Part shown: piece after piece, positions 12,043-20,399 of the stretch
Layout of the letters: the number at the start of each line of letters is the position of its first letter
How positions within the stretch are numbered: position 1 is the stretch's first letter
Assembly (NCBI GenBank): GCA_041879295.1
Contig: CP047152.1
Coordinates: forward strand, 2,237,501 to 2,301,500
Direction: 5' to 3'
DNA from: Pseudomonas putida
Lineage (GTDB): Bacteria; Pseudomonadota; Gammaproteobacteria; Pseudomonadales; Pseudomonadaceae
DNA length: 64,000 nt
The notes under the pieces: generated by a model
The model's database searches: none
What the model was told of the DNA's origin: nothing
Seen by the model: only the letters and a program-made list of their open reading frames with translations
Program-made: the position numbers and the translations under genes

Positions 12043-13254
12043 ATGCAAATGCCCAAGACCCTGAAAATCCGCAATGGCGACAAGGTACAACCAACCTTCT
12101 CCGCTCAGGAATACGCTGCTCGCCACGCCCGGCTGCGGGCCTATATGGCCGAGCAGGACATCGAGGCGGCAATCTTCACCTCGTATCACAACGTCAACTA
12201 TTACAGCGATTTCCTCTACTGCTCGTTCGGCCGCCCTTATGCGCTGGTGATTACCCAGGACAAGGTAGTCTCGATCAGCGCCAACATCGACGGCGGGCAA
12301 CCCTGGCGGCGCACGGTCGGCACTGACAACATCGTCTACACCGACTGGCAGCGCGACAACTACTTTGTCGCCATCCAGCAGGCGTTGCCGCTGGCCTCGC
12401 GCATTGGCGTGGAGTACGACCACCTGAACCTGCAGAACCACGGCAAATTCGCCGCCTGCTACCCCAAGGCCGAGCTGGTGGACATCGCTGCGCCGTGCAT
12501 GCGTATGCGCATGATCAAGTCGGCCGAGGAGCAGGCGCTTATCCGTCACGGTGCGCAGGTGGCCGACATCGGCGGGGCGGCAGTGGTCGAGGCCCTGCGT
12601 GAGCATGTGCCCGAGTACGAGGTGGCACTGCATGCCACCCAGGCGATGGTGCGCGAAATTGCCAAACGCTTCCCGGACGCCGAGCTGATGGACACCTGGA
12701 CCTGGTTCCAGTCCGGGCTCAATACCGATGGCGCGCACAACCCGGTCACCAGCCGCCGTGTGGGCAAGGGCGAGATCCTCAGCCTCAACTGTTTCCCCAT
12801 GATCGCCGGTTATTACACTGCGCTGGAGCGCACCCTGTTCCTTGACCACTGCCCGGACGAGTACCTGCGCCTGTGGCAGGCCAACGTCGAAGTGCACGAA
12901 GCCGGGCTGCAACTGGTGCGCCCGGGCATGCGCTGCAGCGATATCGCCCGCGAACTGAACGAGATTTTCCTGCGTCACGACCTGCTGCAGTACCGCACCT
13001 TCGGCTATGGCCATTCGTTCGGCACGCTCAGCCATTACTATGGCCGCGAGGCGGGGCTGGAGCTGCGCGAGGACATCGATACCGTGCTGGAGCCGGGCAT
13101 GGTGGTGTCGATCGAGCCGATGATCATGCTGCCTGAAGGGCGACCGGGGGCTGGCGGTTATCGCGAGCATGACATCCTGATCGTCAACGACAGCGGCGCC
13201 GAGAACATCACCAAGTTCCCGTATGGGCCGGAGCACAACATCATTCGCAAATAA
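12043..13254 (+). CDS. Creatinase (creatine amidinohydrolase)
   Basis: Creatinase hydrolyses creatine to sarcosine and urea. At 403 aa this protein has exactly the length of the classical P. putida enzyme, with a small N-terminal domain (about 1-160) and a C-terminal 'pita-bread' domain shared with aminopeptidases but lacking the metal ligands. The catalytic histidine falls at residue 232 (DGAHNP), the same number as in the crystallised enzyme. It is preceded by a good ribosome site (acaaggaa) and followed, after a REP pair, by an MHS-type transporter. Creatininase and sarcosine oxidase genes are not in the window. Confidence 0.93.
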   Translation: MQMPKTLKIRNGDKVQPTFSAQEYAARHARLRAYMAEQDIEAAIFTSYHNVNYYSDFLYCSFGRPYALVITQDKVVSISANIDGGQPWRRTVGTDNIVYTDWQRDNYFVAIQQALPLASRIGVEYDHLNLQNHGKFAACYPKAELVDIAAPCMRMRMIKSAEEQALIRHGAQVADIGGAAVVEALREHVPEYEVALHATQAMVREIAKRFPDAELMDTWTWFQSGLNTDGAHNPVTSRRVGKGEILSLNCFPMIAGYYTALERTLFLDHCPDEYLRLWQANVEVHEAGLQLVRPGMRCSDIARELNEIFLRHDLLQYRTFGYGHSFGTLSHYYGREAGLELREDIDTVLEPGMVVSIEPMIMLPEGRPGAGGYREHDILIVNDSGAENITKFPYGPEHNIIRK

Positions 13255-13265
13255 GCATCGGCGTC

Positions 13266-13343
13266 GGCTGCTTCGCGGGTGAACCCGCTCCTACAAAGAT
13301 TTCACCGTTTTCGTAGGCGCGGGTTCACCCGCGAAGAGGCCGG
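13266..13343. repeat. REP pair (inverted) between creatinase and transporter genes
   Basis: Two copies of the P. putida REP palindrome face each other: ttcgcgggtgaacccgctcc at about 13272-13291, and the reverse form gcgcgggttcacccgcgaag at about 13317-13336. These extragenic elements can protect or terminate mRNA and are known targets of IS110-family elements in this group. Confidence 0.85.
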
Positions 13344-13416
13344 CCCAGACAACAACAAGATCCCCGTATGACCACCAGACCCTGCCTCCAATTAAAAGAA
13401 TCAGAGGGTACACGTC

Positions 13417-14751
13417 ATGTCCAGCACCACCCTTGACCCGTCCGCTATTGCCGGCCCCGCACACAACGCCGAACGCCAGGCGCTGCGCAAGGCCGCCCGG
13501 GCCAGCTTCATGGGCAACTTCGTCGAGTGGTTCGACTACGCCGCCTACGGCTATCTGGCCACCATCATCGCCGCCACCTTCTTCCCGCAAACTGACAAGA
13601 CCACCGGTTTGCTGGCCACCTTTGCGGTATTCGCCCTGTCGTTCCTGGTGCGCCCGCTGGGTGGCATCGTCTGGGGCCATTTTGGCGACCGACACGGTCG
13701 GCGCAACGCGCTGTCATGGTCGATCCTGATCATGTCGGTATCCACCTTCTGCATCGGCTTGTTGCCGGGCTATGCGCAGATCGGGCTGTGGGCGCCGGCC
13801 TTGCTGTTGCTGATCCGCCTGGTACAGGGGTTTTCTGCCTCGGGTGAGTACGCCGGGGCCGCTGCGTTCCTGGCCGAATACGCGCCGCCTGGGCGGCGTG
13901 GCTTGTACACCAGCATCGTGCCGGCCAGCACGGCAGCGGGGTTGTTGTTCGGTGCGGCGTTCGTCGCGGTGCTGCATGAGCTGCTCAGCAGTGAAGCCCT
14001 GCATGAGTGGGGCTGGCGCCTGCCGTTTCTGCTGGCGGCGCCGTTCGGCCTGGTAGGGCGCTATATCCGCATGAGCCTGCAGGACACGCCCAAGTTCCTG
14101 GAGATGGAGCAGCGTCTGGAAACCAAGGCCGGCATGGCCACGACGCCGCTGCGCGAACTGCTGGGCCAGCACCGGCGCAGCCTGGCGATCGGCATAGGTG
14201 TCACCTGCCTGAATGCGGTTGCGTTCTACCTGTTGCTCAGTTACATGCCGACCTACCTGTCCAGTGAAATGGGCATGAGCGAGCGGGATTCGTTCATCGC
14301 CTCGACGGTGTCGCTGGCCACCTATATCGGCTTGATCTTCCTGATGGGACGGTTGTCCGACCAGTTTGGTCGCAAGACCATGCTGGTGGTGGCCTCGCTG
14401 TTGTTCCTGGGGTTGACCGTGCCGTTGTTCCGCCTGCTTGATGGGCAACCGCTGCTGGTGATTCTGGCCATCCAGATCCTTTTCGGTGCGATGCTGGCGA
14501 TGAACGACGGGACCTTGCCGTGCCTGCTGGCCGAAATCTTTCCGACCCGGGTGCGCTTCAGCGGGTTTGCCCTGAGCTTCAATGTGGCCAACTCGCTGTT
14601 TGGCGGGACAGCGCCGTTCATTGCCACCTGGCTGATTCAGGTGACGGGCAGCAAGCTGGCCCCGGCAGGCTACTTGCTGGCGGCAGCACTGGTGGCGCTG
14701 GTGGCCATGCTGATGTGTCGGGAGACGGCGCACGCGGCCCTTGAAGATTAG
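13417..14751 (+). CDS. MHS-family MFS transporter
   Basis: This 444-aa major facilitator protein belongs to the metabolite:H+ symporter family (ProP/KgtP/ShiA-like). The family motif follows the first helix (FMGNFVEWFDYAAYGY), and the MFS loop motif is seen as GHFGDRHGRRNAL. Twelve hydrophobic segments are apparent. Its position directly after creatinase, and before a GATase-type AraC regulator, suggests uptake of creatine or a related quaternary or guanidino compound. This is inference; the family also carries betaine, proline, citrate and shikimate. Confidence 0.88.
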   Translation: MSSTTLDPSAIAGPAHNAERQALRKAARASFMGNFVEWFDYAAYGYLATIIAATFFPQTDKTTGLLATFAVFALSFLVRPLGGIVWGHFGDRHGRRNALSWSILIMSVSTFCIGLLPGYAQIGLWAPALLLLIRLVQGFSASGEYAGAAAFLAEYAPPGRRGLYTSIVPASTAAGLLFGAAFVAVLHELLSSEALHEWGWRLPFLLAAPFGLVGRYIRMSLQDTPKFLEMEQRLETKAGMATTPLRELLGQHRRSLAIGIGVTCLNAVAFYLLLSYMPTYLSSEMGMSERDSFIASTVSLATYIGLIFLMGRLSDQFGRKTMLVVASLLFLGLTVPLFRLLDGQPLLVILAIQILFGAMLAMNDGTLPCLLAEIFPTRVRFSGFALSFNVANSLFGGTAPFIATWLIQVTGSKLAPAGYLLAAALVALVAMLMCRETAHAALED

Positions 14752-14764
14752 TTGACCTGCACTG

Positions 14765-14851
14765 GCCCCTTCGCGGGCAAGCCCGCTCCTACAACGGCCT
14801 GTGTCGGACCACCGATGTGCGTGTAGGAGCGGGCTTGCCCGCGAAGAGGCC
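14765..14851. repeat. REP pair (inverted) between convergent genes
   Basis: Facing REP units ttcgcgggcaagcccgctcc (about 14770-14789) and the reverse form ggagcgggcttgcccgcgaa (about 14826-14845) lie between the 3' ends of the transporter and the AraC-type gene. They probably act as a bidirectional transcription-end structure. Confidence 0.85.
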
Positions 14852-14875
14852 AGCCAAGCCAGTACATGACCCTAT

Positions 14876-15883
14876 TCAATGGAGAGAGGCCTGCCGCCGC
14901 TCCCCTAAAGGCGACAGCCCGAAGAACCGGCTATAACTCTTGGAGAAATGCGCAGGCGAACTGAAGCCGCAAGCCAGCGCTACCTCACGTACTTGCACGT
15001 CACTGCGCAGCAGTAACTCCCGCGCCCTCGACAGCCGAAGCTCCAGGTAATACTGGCTGGGCGTGCGCTGCAGGTACTTGTGGAACAGCCGCTCCAGTTG
15101 GCGCACGGTCACTTCGTTGAGGCTGGCCAGTTCCTCCAACCCCAGCGGTTCCTCCAGATTGGCCTCCATGATCGCCACCACCTGGCTCAGTTTGGGCTGA
15201 GCGCTGCCGAGCAGGGTGCGCAGCGGCACACGCTGGCGCTCACGCTCACCGCGTACGCGGTCGCACAGCAACAGCTCGGCGGCCTTGGCCGCGATGTCCT
15301 GGCCGCCCGTGTCCCGGGCCACCAGTTGCAGCATCATGTCCATGGCCGCCACGCCACCTGAGCAGGTGTAACGGTCGCGGTCCAGTTCGAACAGCTGGCT
15401 GGAGATCACGATACCGGGGAAGTGCGCCTGCAACGTCGGCAGGTCTTCCCAGTGGATGGTGCAGCGGTAACCCTTGAGCAATTCGGCCTTGGCCAGCAGA
15501 TAGCTACCGGTGCAGATACCGCCCAGTGGCAAGCGCTGGCGGGCCAGTTGGCGCAACCAGTCGATCAGAGGGCGGTTGCTACGGCTTCGGTCGATCGGGT
15601 TGGCGCCGACCACCAGCAAGGCATCCAGCGCGGGGGCGTTGGCGATGTTGTAATCGGGCAGCACGCGCATGCCGTTGCTGGCCACCACCGGCGCGTCGTC
15701 TGCGGCGATCAGCACACTGCGATACAGTGGCTTGCGCGCGGCCAGGTTGGCCATGCGCAGGGTCTCCACCGCGGACGCAAGGCCGATGGTGGTGAAATTG
15801 GGCAAAATCAGGAAGCCAAAGGTCTTTGCCGAACAACCCTTTACAATAGACGGCGATAGGTTTGCAGAAGCGGGGTGGACCAT
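14876..15883 (-). CDS. GlxA-type (DJ-1/PfpI + AraC) transcriptional regulator
   Basis: This 335-aa activator has an N-terminal glutamine-amidotransferase-like (DJ-1/PfpI) ligand domain (about 15-190, including the elbow-like GGICTGSYLLAKA) and a C-terminal AraC-type DNA-binding domain with two HTH motifs (about 235-330; VREVALACGFSSPAHFSKSY is the second). The start is placed at MVHPASANL (15883); the ORF extends 66 codons further without family-like sequence. GbdR, CdhR and SouR, which control betaine, carnitine and sarcosine use, belong to this family. Together with creatinase and the MHS gene, this makes a creatine-responsive role plausible but unproven. Confidence 0.88.
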   Translation of the reverse strand: MVHPASANLSPSIVKGCSAKTFGFLILPNFTTIGLASAVETLRMANLAARKPLYRSVLIAADDAPVVASNGMRVLPDYNIANAPALDALLVVGANPIDRSRSNRPLIDWLRQLARQRLPLGGICTGSYLLAKAELLKGYRCTIHWEDLPTLQAHFPGIVISSQLFELDRDRYTCSGGVAAMDMMLQLVARDTGGQDIAAKAAELLLCDRVRGERERQRVPLRTLLGSAQPKLSQVVAIMEANLEEPLGLEELASLNEVTVRQLERLFHKYLQRTPSQYYLELRLSRARELLLRSDVQVREVALACGFSSPAHFSKSYSRFFGLSPLGERRQASLH

Positions 15884-16064
15884 TGCGCTGTTCCTGTGCA
15901 AGCTGAGGCCTGGTTGGTCAGGGGCAGTGAGAAAGCAGAGCCTCGCGTGGTTCTTGTTGTTATGTGTCGTTGCGGGGTCGATCATACACCCCGGATGCAG
16001 CGGCCAGGAATGGCCCCGCCGGCTGGCAGGGCCGACAGTGATTGCACAGAGAAGGTGAGCGTCA

Positions 16065-17393
16065 GTGAACCCCGAATCCATGCTGGCGGGCTTGTCAGGC
16101 TACGCCATGCCCCCCGAAGCGATACAGGTGCTGCCCGATGCCAAGGCTTACCGCGCGTGCCTGTTCGAGCGCATCCGTACGGCGACTCGGCGCATCGTTA
16201 TTGTCGCGCTGTACCTGCAAGAGGACGAGGCTGGCCAGGAAGTGCTGGATGCCTTGTACCAGGCCAAGGCCGCGCGGCCAGGCCTGGAGATCACCATCGT
16301 GGTCGACTGGTTCCGCGCCAGGCGAGGGCTGCTGGGGGGCGGGCGTCAGCCGGGCAATGCTGCCTGGTACCAGGCCCAGCGCCAGTTGCGCGGGCTGGAT
16401 ATCGCCATCCATGGCGTGCCAGTGCAGACCCGCGAACTGTTCGGGGTGTTGCACCTCAAAGGCAGCATCATCGACGATTGCGTGATCTACACCGGTGCCA
16501 GTCTGAACAACGTCTACCTGCATCGTTTCGACCGCTATCGCCTGGACCGCTACCACCTGTTCCAGTCACCGGCACTGGCTGATGCCATGGTCGGCCTGGT
16601 GCATCGTTTGCTGCATCACACTGCCACACCGCGCCTCGACCTGCCGGCGCCACCTTCTACCCGCAGCTTGCGCGGCGACATTCGGCGCTTGCGCGCACGG
16701 CTGCGGCGCATGGCCTATGAGGTACCGGCCAGCGTGACGGGGCAGGGCCTGCAGGTGATCCCGCTGTTGGGTGTGGGCCGTGGCAATCCACTGAACCGGG
16801 CGCTGTGCGCCTTGCTGGCAGTGGCGCGCACGCAGATCATCATCAGTACGCCGTACTTCAACCCGCCGCAGGTCGTGATGCGCGAACTTGACCACGCCCT
16901 GGCGCGAGGGGTTGGGGTGGAACTGATTGTCGGTGACCGCACCGCCAACGACTTCTACATCGCCCCTGGCGAACCGTTCAGTGCCAGTGGTGCATTGCCC
17001 TATCTGTATGAGGATAACCTGCGCGCCTTCGCCCGCCGCCGCCACGCCGCGATTGCCAGTGGCCAGCTGCAAGTACGCATCTGGAACGATCCCGGGCATA
17101 CCTTCCATGCCAAGGGCGTGTGGATCGATCAGCGTTATTCGTTGCTGACCGGCAACAACCTGAACCCGCGCGGGTTCAACCTGGACCTTGAGAACGGCCT
17201 GCTGATCGACGACCCGCAGGGGCAATGGCTGGCGCCACGGGAAGCGGAGTTGAGCGAACTGCGGCGCTTTGCGCCGAAAATCGGTTCGGCAGAGGCGCTG
17301 GGGGCGAAGGCCGAACATCCCAAGCAAGTGCGCAAGTTTCTGCGTCGGTTGCGCTATAGCCGGTTGGAACCGTTGATCAAGCGGGTGCTCTGA
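16065..17393 (+). CDS. pssA: CDP-diacylglycerol-serine O-phosphatidyltransferase PssA
   Basis: PssA joins CDP-diacylglycerol and serine to make phosphatidylserine, the precursor of phosphatidylethanolamine. This 442-aa protein is the phospholipase D-type enzyme of Gram-negative bacteria (E. coli PssA is 451 aa). Both HKD motifs are present: H130-K132-D137 (LHLKGSIIDD) and H348-K350-D355 (FHAKGVWID). The start is a GTG at 16065 after gaaggtgagcg; an ATG five codons later is an alternative. There is no signal peptide, consistent with a peripheral membrane enzyme. It is followed by a hairpin and reads as a single gene. Confidence 0.93.
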   Translation: MNPESMLAGLSGYAMPPEAIQVLPDAKAYRACLFERIRTATRRIVIVALYLQEDEAGQEVLDALYQAKAARPGLEITIVVDWFRARRGLLGGGRQPGNAAWYQAQRQLRGLDIAIHGVPVQTRELFGVLHLKGSIIDDCVIYTGASLNNVYLHRFDRYRLDRYHLFQSPALADAMVGLVHRLLHHTATPRLDLPAPPSTRSLRGDIRRLRARLRRMAYEVPASVTGQGLQVIPLLGVGRGNPLNRALCALLAVARTQIIISTPYFNPPQVVMRELDHALARGVGVELIVGDRTANDFYIAPGEPFSASGALPYLYEDNLRAFARRRHAAIASGQLQVRIWNDPGHTFHAKGVWIDQRYSLLTGNNLNPRGFNLDLENGLLIDDPQGQWLAPREAELSELRRFAPKIGSAEALGAKAEHPKQVRKFLRRLRYSRLEPLIKRVL

Positions 17394-17404
17394 CGTCGCC
17401 TGTA

Positions 17405-17440
17405 CTGGCCCTGTCGCCGGCAAGCCAGCCACAGGGCCAG
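17405..17440 (+). terminator. Inverted repeat after pssA
   Basis: The perfect 10-bp arms ctggccctgt / acagggccag begin 12 bp after the pssA stop with a 16-nt loop that resembles a degenerate REP core. It has no strong T-run. Confidence 0.5.
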
Positions 17441-17603
17441 AGTGGTGCGCACCGTGCATTGATGTCATTATGATATTGCTGCCCACGGCCCTTTTCAGGG
17501 GCTGGATTACAATGTGCAGGCAACCGTGCAAGGCCCCTCTGAACGTGATCACGATCGCATACAGTCGGGCCTTTTCCCGTTAACCAGACAGGCCAATGCG
17601 TAT

Positions 17604-18770
17604 ATGGCGTTAGATCCACCCACGATGCTGACTATTTCAGTCGCTTTGGCCGCTGCGGCCGCCTTGTACCTGGCGATTGAATGGCGCAGTGTGCGCGAAA
17701 CCTCGTTGCTTTACTGGAGTGCGGGTTTCGCCACGATTACGGTTGGTAGCACCCTGGCATTGTTGCGCGGGGCCGGCTTGCTGTTCATCGGTATCTGGTT
17801 CGCCAATGGCTTGCTGGTGATGGCCCACGTGTTTTTCCTGATCGGCGTGCTGCGCTTCACCCAGGAGCGCTTGTCACGTGCCTGGCTGATGATCGTGGTG
17901 GTCTGGTTCGCCTTGCTGCTGCTGCCCGTGGGCCCGCAATGGTCGAAGGTGATGTTGATGGTCAACTCGTTGTTGGTGGCCTCGCTGACGCTCAAGGCCA
18001 GTTTCCTGCTGCGGCCACATGGCAAATCGCTGAGTGTCGGCGCCGTGCAACTGCGCTACGTGTTGCTGATCCATGGGCTGTTCTATGTGGCCAAGGCGGC
18101 CATCGCGATCACGCCAGGCACGCTGATTGACCTGGCGACCTTTGGCGGGCTGATCATTCAGGTTTCGCTGGTGGAAGGCGCGATGGCGATCATGCTGATT
18201 GCCTTGTCGATGACCGGCACCGTACGTTACCGGCGTGAAGAGCGCATTGCCCGGCTGGCAGCCCGTGACCCGCTGACTGCGCTGTACAACCGGCGTGCGC
18301 TGGAGGTGCGGGCGGGGCATTTCTTCAAGGACGTGAGCCCGGCGCAGCCTGGGGCATTGCTATTGATCGACATCGACAACTTCAAACTGGTCAACGACCT
18401 GCATGGGCATATAGCCGGTGACCGATTGCTGATTGCCTTGAGCGAGATGATTCGTACGGCGCTGCCCGAGCGCTCGCTGGCGGCGCGTTTGGGCGGGGAT
18501 GAGTTCGTCATCTTGCTGGGTGGCGCGAGCAGTGAACGGGTCATGGAACTGGGAAGTGGGCTGCGTGAGCAGTTCCAGCATTACGCCGACAAGACCGTGC
18601 CTACGCCCCAGGCGGTTACCTTGAGCATTGGTGCCAACCTGTTCGATCAGCCGCCGACGAGCCTGGCGGCGTTGATCGAGCAGGGGGATGTGGCGTTGTA
18701 CCAATCCAAACGTGGGGGGCGCGACAGCATTCGGTTTTTCGAGCGGGCGATGGCTGAACTTCGCCAGTGA
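17604..18770 (+). CDS. Membrane-anchored diguanylate cyclase
   Basis: This 388-aa protein has six or seven hydrophobic segments in the first half (about 10-210) and a C-terminal GGDEF domain (about 225-385). The active-site GGDEF is intact at 297-301, but the RxxD inhibitory site is absent (PERS lies in that position). It should make c-di-GMP from GTP at the inner membrane without I-site feedback. I start at the ATG at 17604 (MALDPP) because the upstream extension is not membrane-like. It is convergent with the ppnN gene. The signal sensed is unknown. Confidence 0.9.
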   Translation: MALDPPTMLTISVALAAAAALYLAIEWRSVRETSLLYWSAGFATITVGSTLALLRGAGLLFIGIWFANGLLVMAHVFFLIGVLRFTQERLSRAWLMIVVVWFALLLLPVGPQWSKVMLMVNSLLVASLTLKASFLLRPHGKSLSVGAVQLRYVLLIHGLFYVAKAAIAITPGTLIDLATFGGLIIQVSLVEGAMAIMLIALSMTGTVRYRREERIARLAARDPLTALYNRRALEVRAGHFFKDVSPAQPGALLLIDIDNFKLVNDLHGHIAGDRLLIALSEMIRTALPERSLAARLGGDEFVILLGGASSERVMELGSGLREQFQHYADKTVPTPQAVTLSIGANLFDQPPTSLAALIEQGDVALYQSKRGGRDSIRFFERAMAELRQ

Positions 18771-18853
18771 GCGAGTCACCTGGGTGGCTGAGCTTTCATG
18801 AAACCCATGTGGGTGATCCGTACAGGCGCTCCTGTCACCCGGCCCCCGCGTTT

Positions 18854-18873
18854 GACGGGCATCCATGCCCGTC
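18854..18873. terminator. Hairpin between convergent genes
   Basis: The perfect 9-bp stem gacgggcat / atgcccgtc with a 2-nt loop lies between the 3' ends of the diguanylate cyclase and ppnN genes. It is probably a bidirectional terminator, although T-runs are short. Confidence 0.5.
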
Positions 18874-18891
18874 GTCAGCAAAGCGGAGTGG

Positions 18892-20265
18892 TCAGGTCGC
18901 CACCTGATAGCACGGCACATACTCCGCGCCACCGGGCAGCTTCATCCGGTGCTGGTCGACGAATGCCTGCAGCAGCCGGCCCAGTGGGTCCAGTACGGCG
19001 CTGTCGCCGTGGATCTGATACGGCCCGTGTTCTTCGATCAGGCGGATGCCTTTGTCCTTGACGTTGCCTGCGACAATGCCGGAAAACGCCCGACGCAGGT
19101 TGGCCGCCAGTTCATGGGGCGGCAGCTCGCGGCGCAAGTCCAGTTCAGCCATGGCCTGGTGGGTCGGGTCGAACGGTCGCTGGAAGCTCTCCTCGATCTT
19201 CAGCAGCCAGTTGAAGTGGAAGGCATCGTTGCGTTCGCGGCGGAACTGCTTGACCGCTTTGAGGCCGTCGACCATGTGCCGGGCGACTTCCGCCGGGTCG
19301 TCGATGATGATTTCGTACAGGCGATGGGCGGCCTCACCCAGGGTGGCGCCGACGAAAGCGTGCAACTGTTGCAGATAAGGCTCGGCGCTGCGCGGGCCGG
19401 TGAGCACTACCGGGAACGGCAGGTCGTGGTTGTCCGGGTGCATGAGGATGCCCAGCAGGTACAGGAACTCCTCCGCTGTGCCGGCACCGCCCGGGAAGAT
19501 GATGATGCCGTGGCCGACACGCACGAAGGCCTCCAGGCGCTTCTCGATGTCTGGCAGGATCACCAGTTCGTTGACGATTGGGTTGGGCGCCTCGGCGGCG
19601 ATGATGCCGGGCTCGGTCAGGCCAAGGTAGCGGCTGCCATGCATGCGTTGCTTGGCATGGGCGATGGTGGCGCCCTTCATCGGGCCTTTCATCACGCCCG
19701 GGCCGCAGCCGGTGCAGACATCCAGCTTGCGCAGGCCCAGTTCGTGGCCGACCTTCTTGGTGTACTGGTATTCTTCGGTGCTGATCGAGTGGCCGCCCCA
19801 ACACACCACCATCTTCGGCTCCACGCCCGGGCGCAAGGTGCGCGCGTTGCGCAGCAGGTGGAAAACGTAATCGGTGATGCCCTGGGAGCTTTCCAGGTCG
19901 ATGCGCTGGCTGGCCAGCTCGCTTTCGGTGTAGACGATGTCGCGCAAGGCGCTGAACAGCATTTCACGGGTGCTGGCGATCATTTCGCCATCGACGAAGG
20001 CGTCGGCCGGGGCATTGAGCAGCTCCAGGCGCACGCCGCGGTCCTGTTGGTGGATACGCACCTCGAAGTCCTTGTAGGCCTCAAGGATGGTCTTGGCATT
20101 GTCGACATGGGCGCCGGTGTTGAGGATTGCCAGGGCGCACTGGCGGAACAGCGTGTAAAGGCTACCGGTACCGACTTCACTCAGTTGTTGCACTTCACGT
20201 TGTGACAGCGTTTCCAGGCTGCCTTTGGGGCTGACGGATGCATTGATGACATGGCGTTGAGGCAT
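18892..20265 (-). CDS. ppnN: Nucleotide 5'-monophosphate nucleosidase PpnN (LOG family)
   Basis: PpnN (YgdH) cleaves purine and pyrimidine nucleoside monophosphates to base and ribose 5-phosphate and is controlled by (p)ppGpp in E. coli. The 457-aa length and three-part layout match: an N-terminal domain (about 1-140), the central Rossmann LOG domain (about 145-330), and a C-terminal domain. The LOG signature PGGAGTAEE is present, with the upstream GCGPGVMKG nucleotide-binding loop. It is monocistronic and followed upstream by a REP/IS110 region. The catalytic glutamate of the PGGxGTxxE motif is intact. Confidence 0.92.
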   Translation of the reverse strand: MPQRHVINASVSPKGSLETLSQREVQQLSEVGTGSLYTLFRQCALAILNTGAHVDNAKTILEAYKDFEVRIHQQDRGVRLELLNAPADAFVDGEMIASTREMLFSALRDIVYTESELASQRIDLESSQGITDYVFHLLRNARTLRPGVEPKMVVCWGGHSISTEEYQYTKKVGHELGLRKLDVCTGCGPGVMKGPMKGATIAHAKQRMHGSRYLGLTEPGIIAAEAPNPIVNELVILPDIEKRLEAFVRVGHGIIIFPGGAGTAEEFLYLLGILMHPDNHDLPFPVVLTGPRSAEPYLQQLHAFVGATLGEAAHRLYEIIIDDPAEVARHMVDGLKAVKQFRRERNDAFHFNWLLKIEESFQRPFDPTHQAMAELDLRRELPPHELAANLRRAFSGIVAGNVKDKGIRLIEEHGPYQIHGDSAVLDPLGRLLQAFVDQHRMKLPGGAEYVPCYQVAT

Positions 20266-20366
20266 CTAAGTCTTTCCTGTGCGGGTAAAACATCCTTCTT
20301 TGACACCACCATACCGAGAAATGTGGGCGGCAACGAGGGGGGCGTGGAAAAACCTTGAGACCGAGC

Positions 20367-20399
20367 TGCCTGCTTCGCGGGTAAACCCGCTCCTACAGG
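20367..20399 (+). repeat. REP element, left boundary of the IS110 insertion
   Basis: The REP unit gcttcgcgggtaaacccgctcctacagg ends at the left edge of an IS110-family element. Its last 13 bases, ccgctcctacagg (20387-20399), recur at 21706-21718 on the other side. Confidence 0.8.

Noticed and set aside
13714..14733. 339-codon minus-strand frame opposite the MHS transporter
   Set aside because: It is extremely rich in Gln, His and Arg, typical of the complement of a membrane-protein gene.
18865..20205. 446-codon plus-strand frame opposite ppnN
   Set aside because: PpnN on the minus strand has clear LOG motifs; the opposite frame has none.
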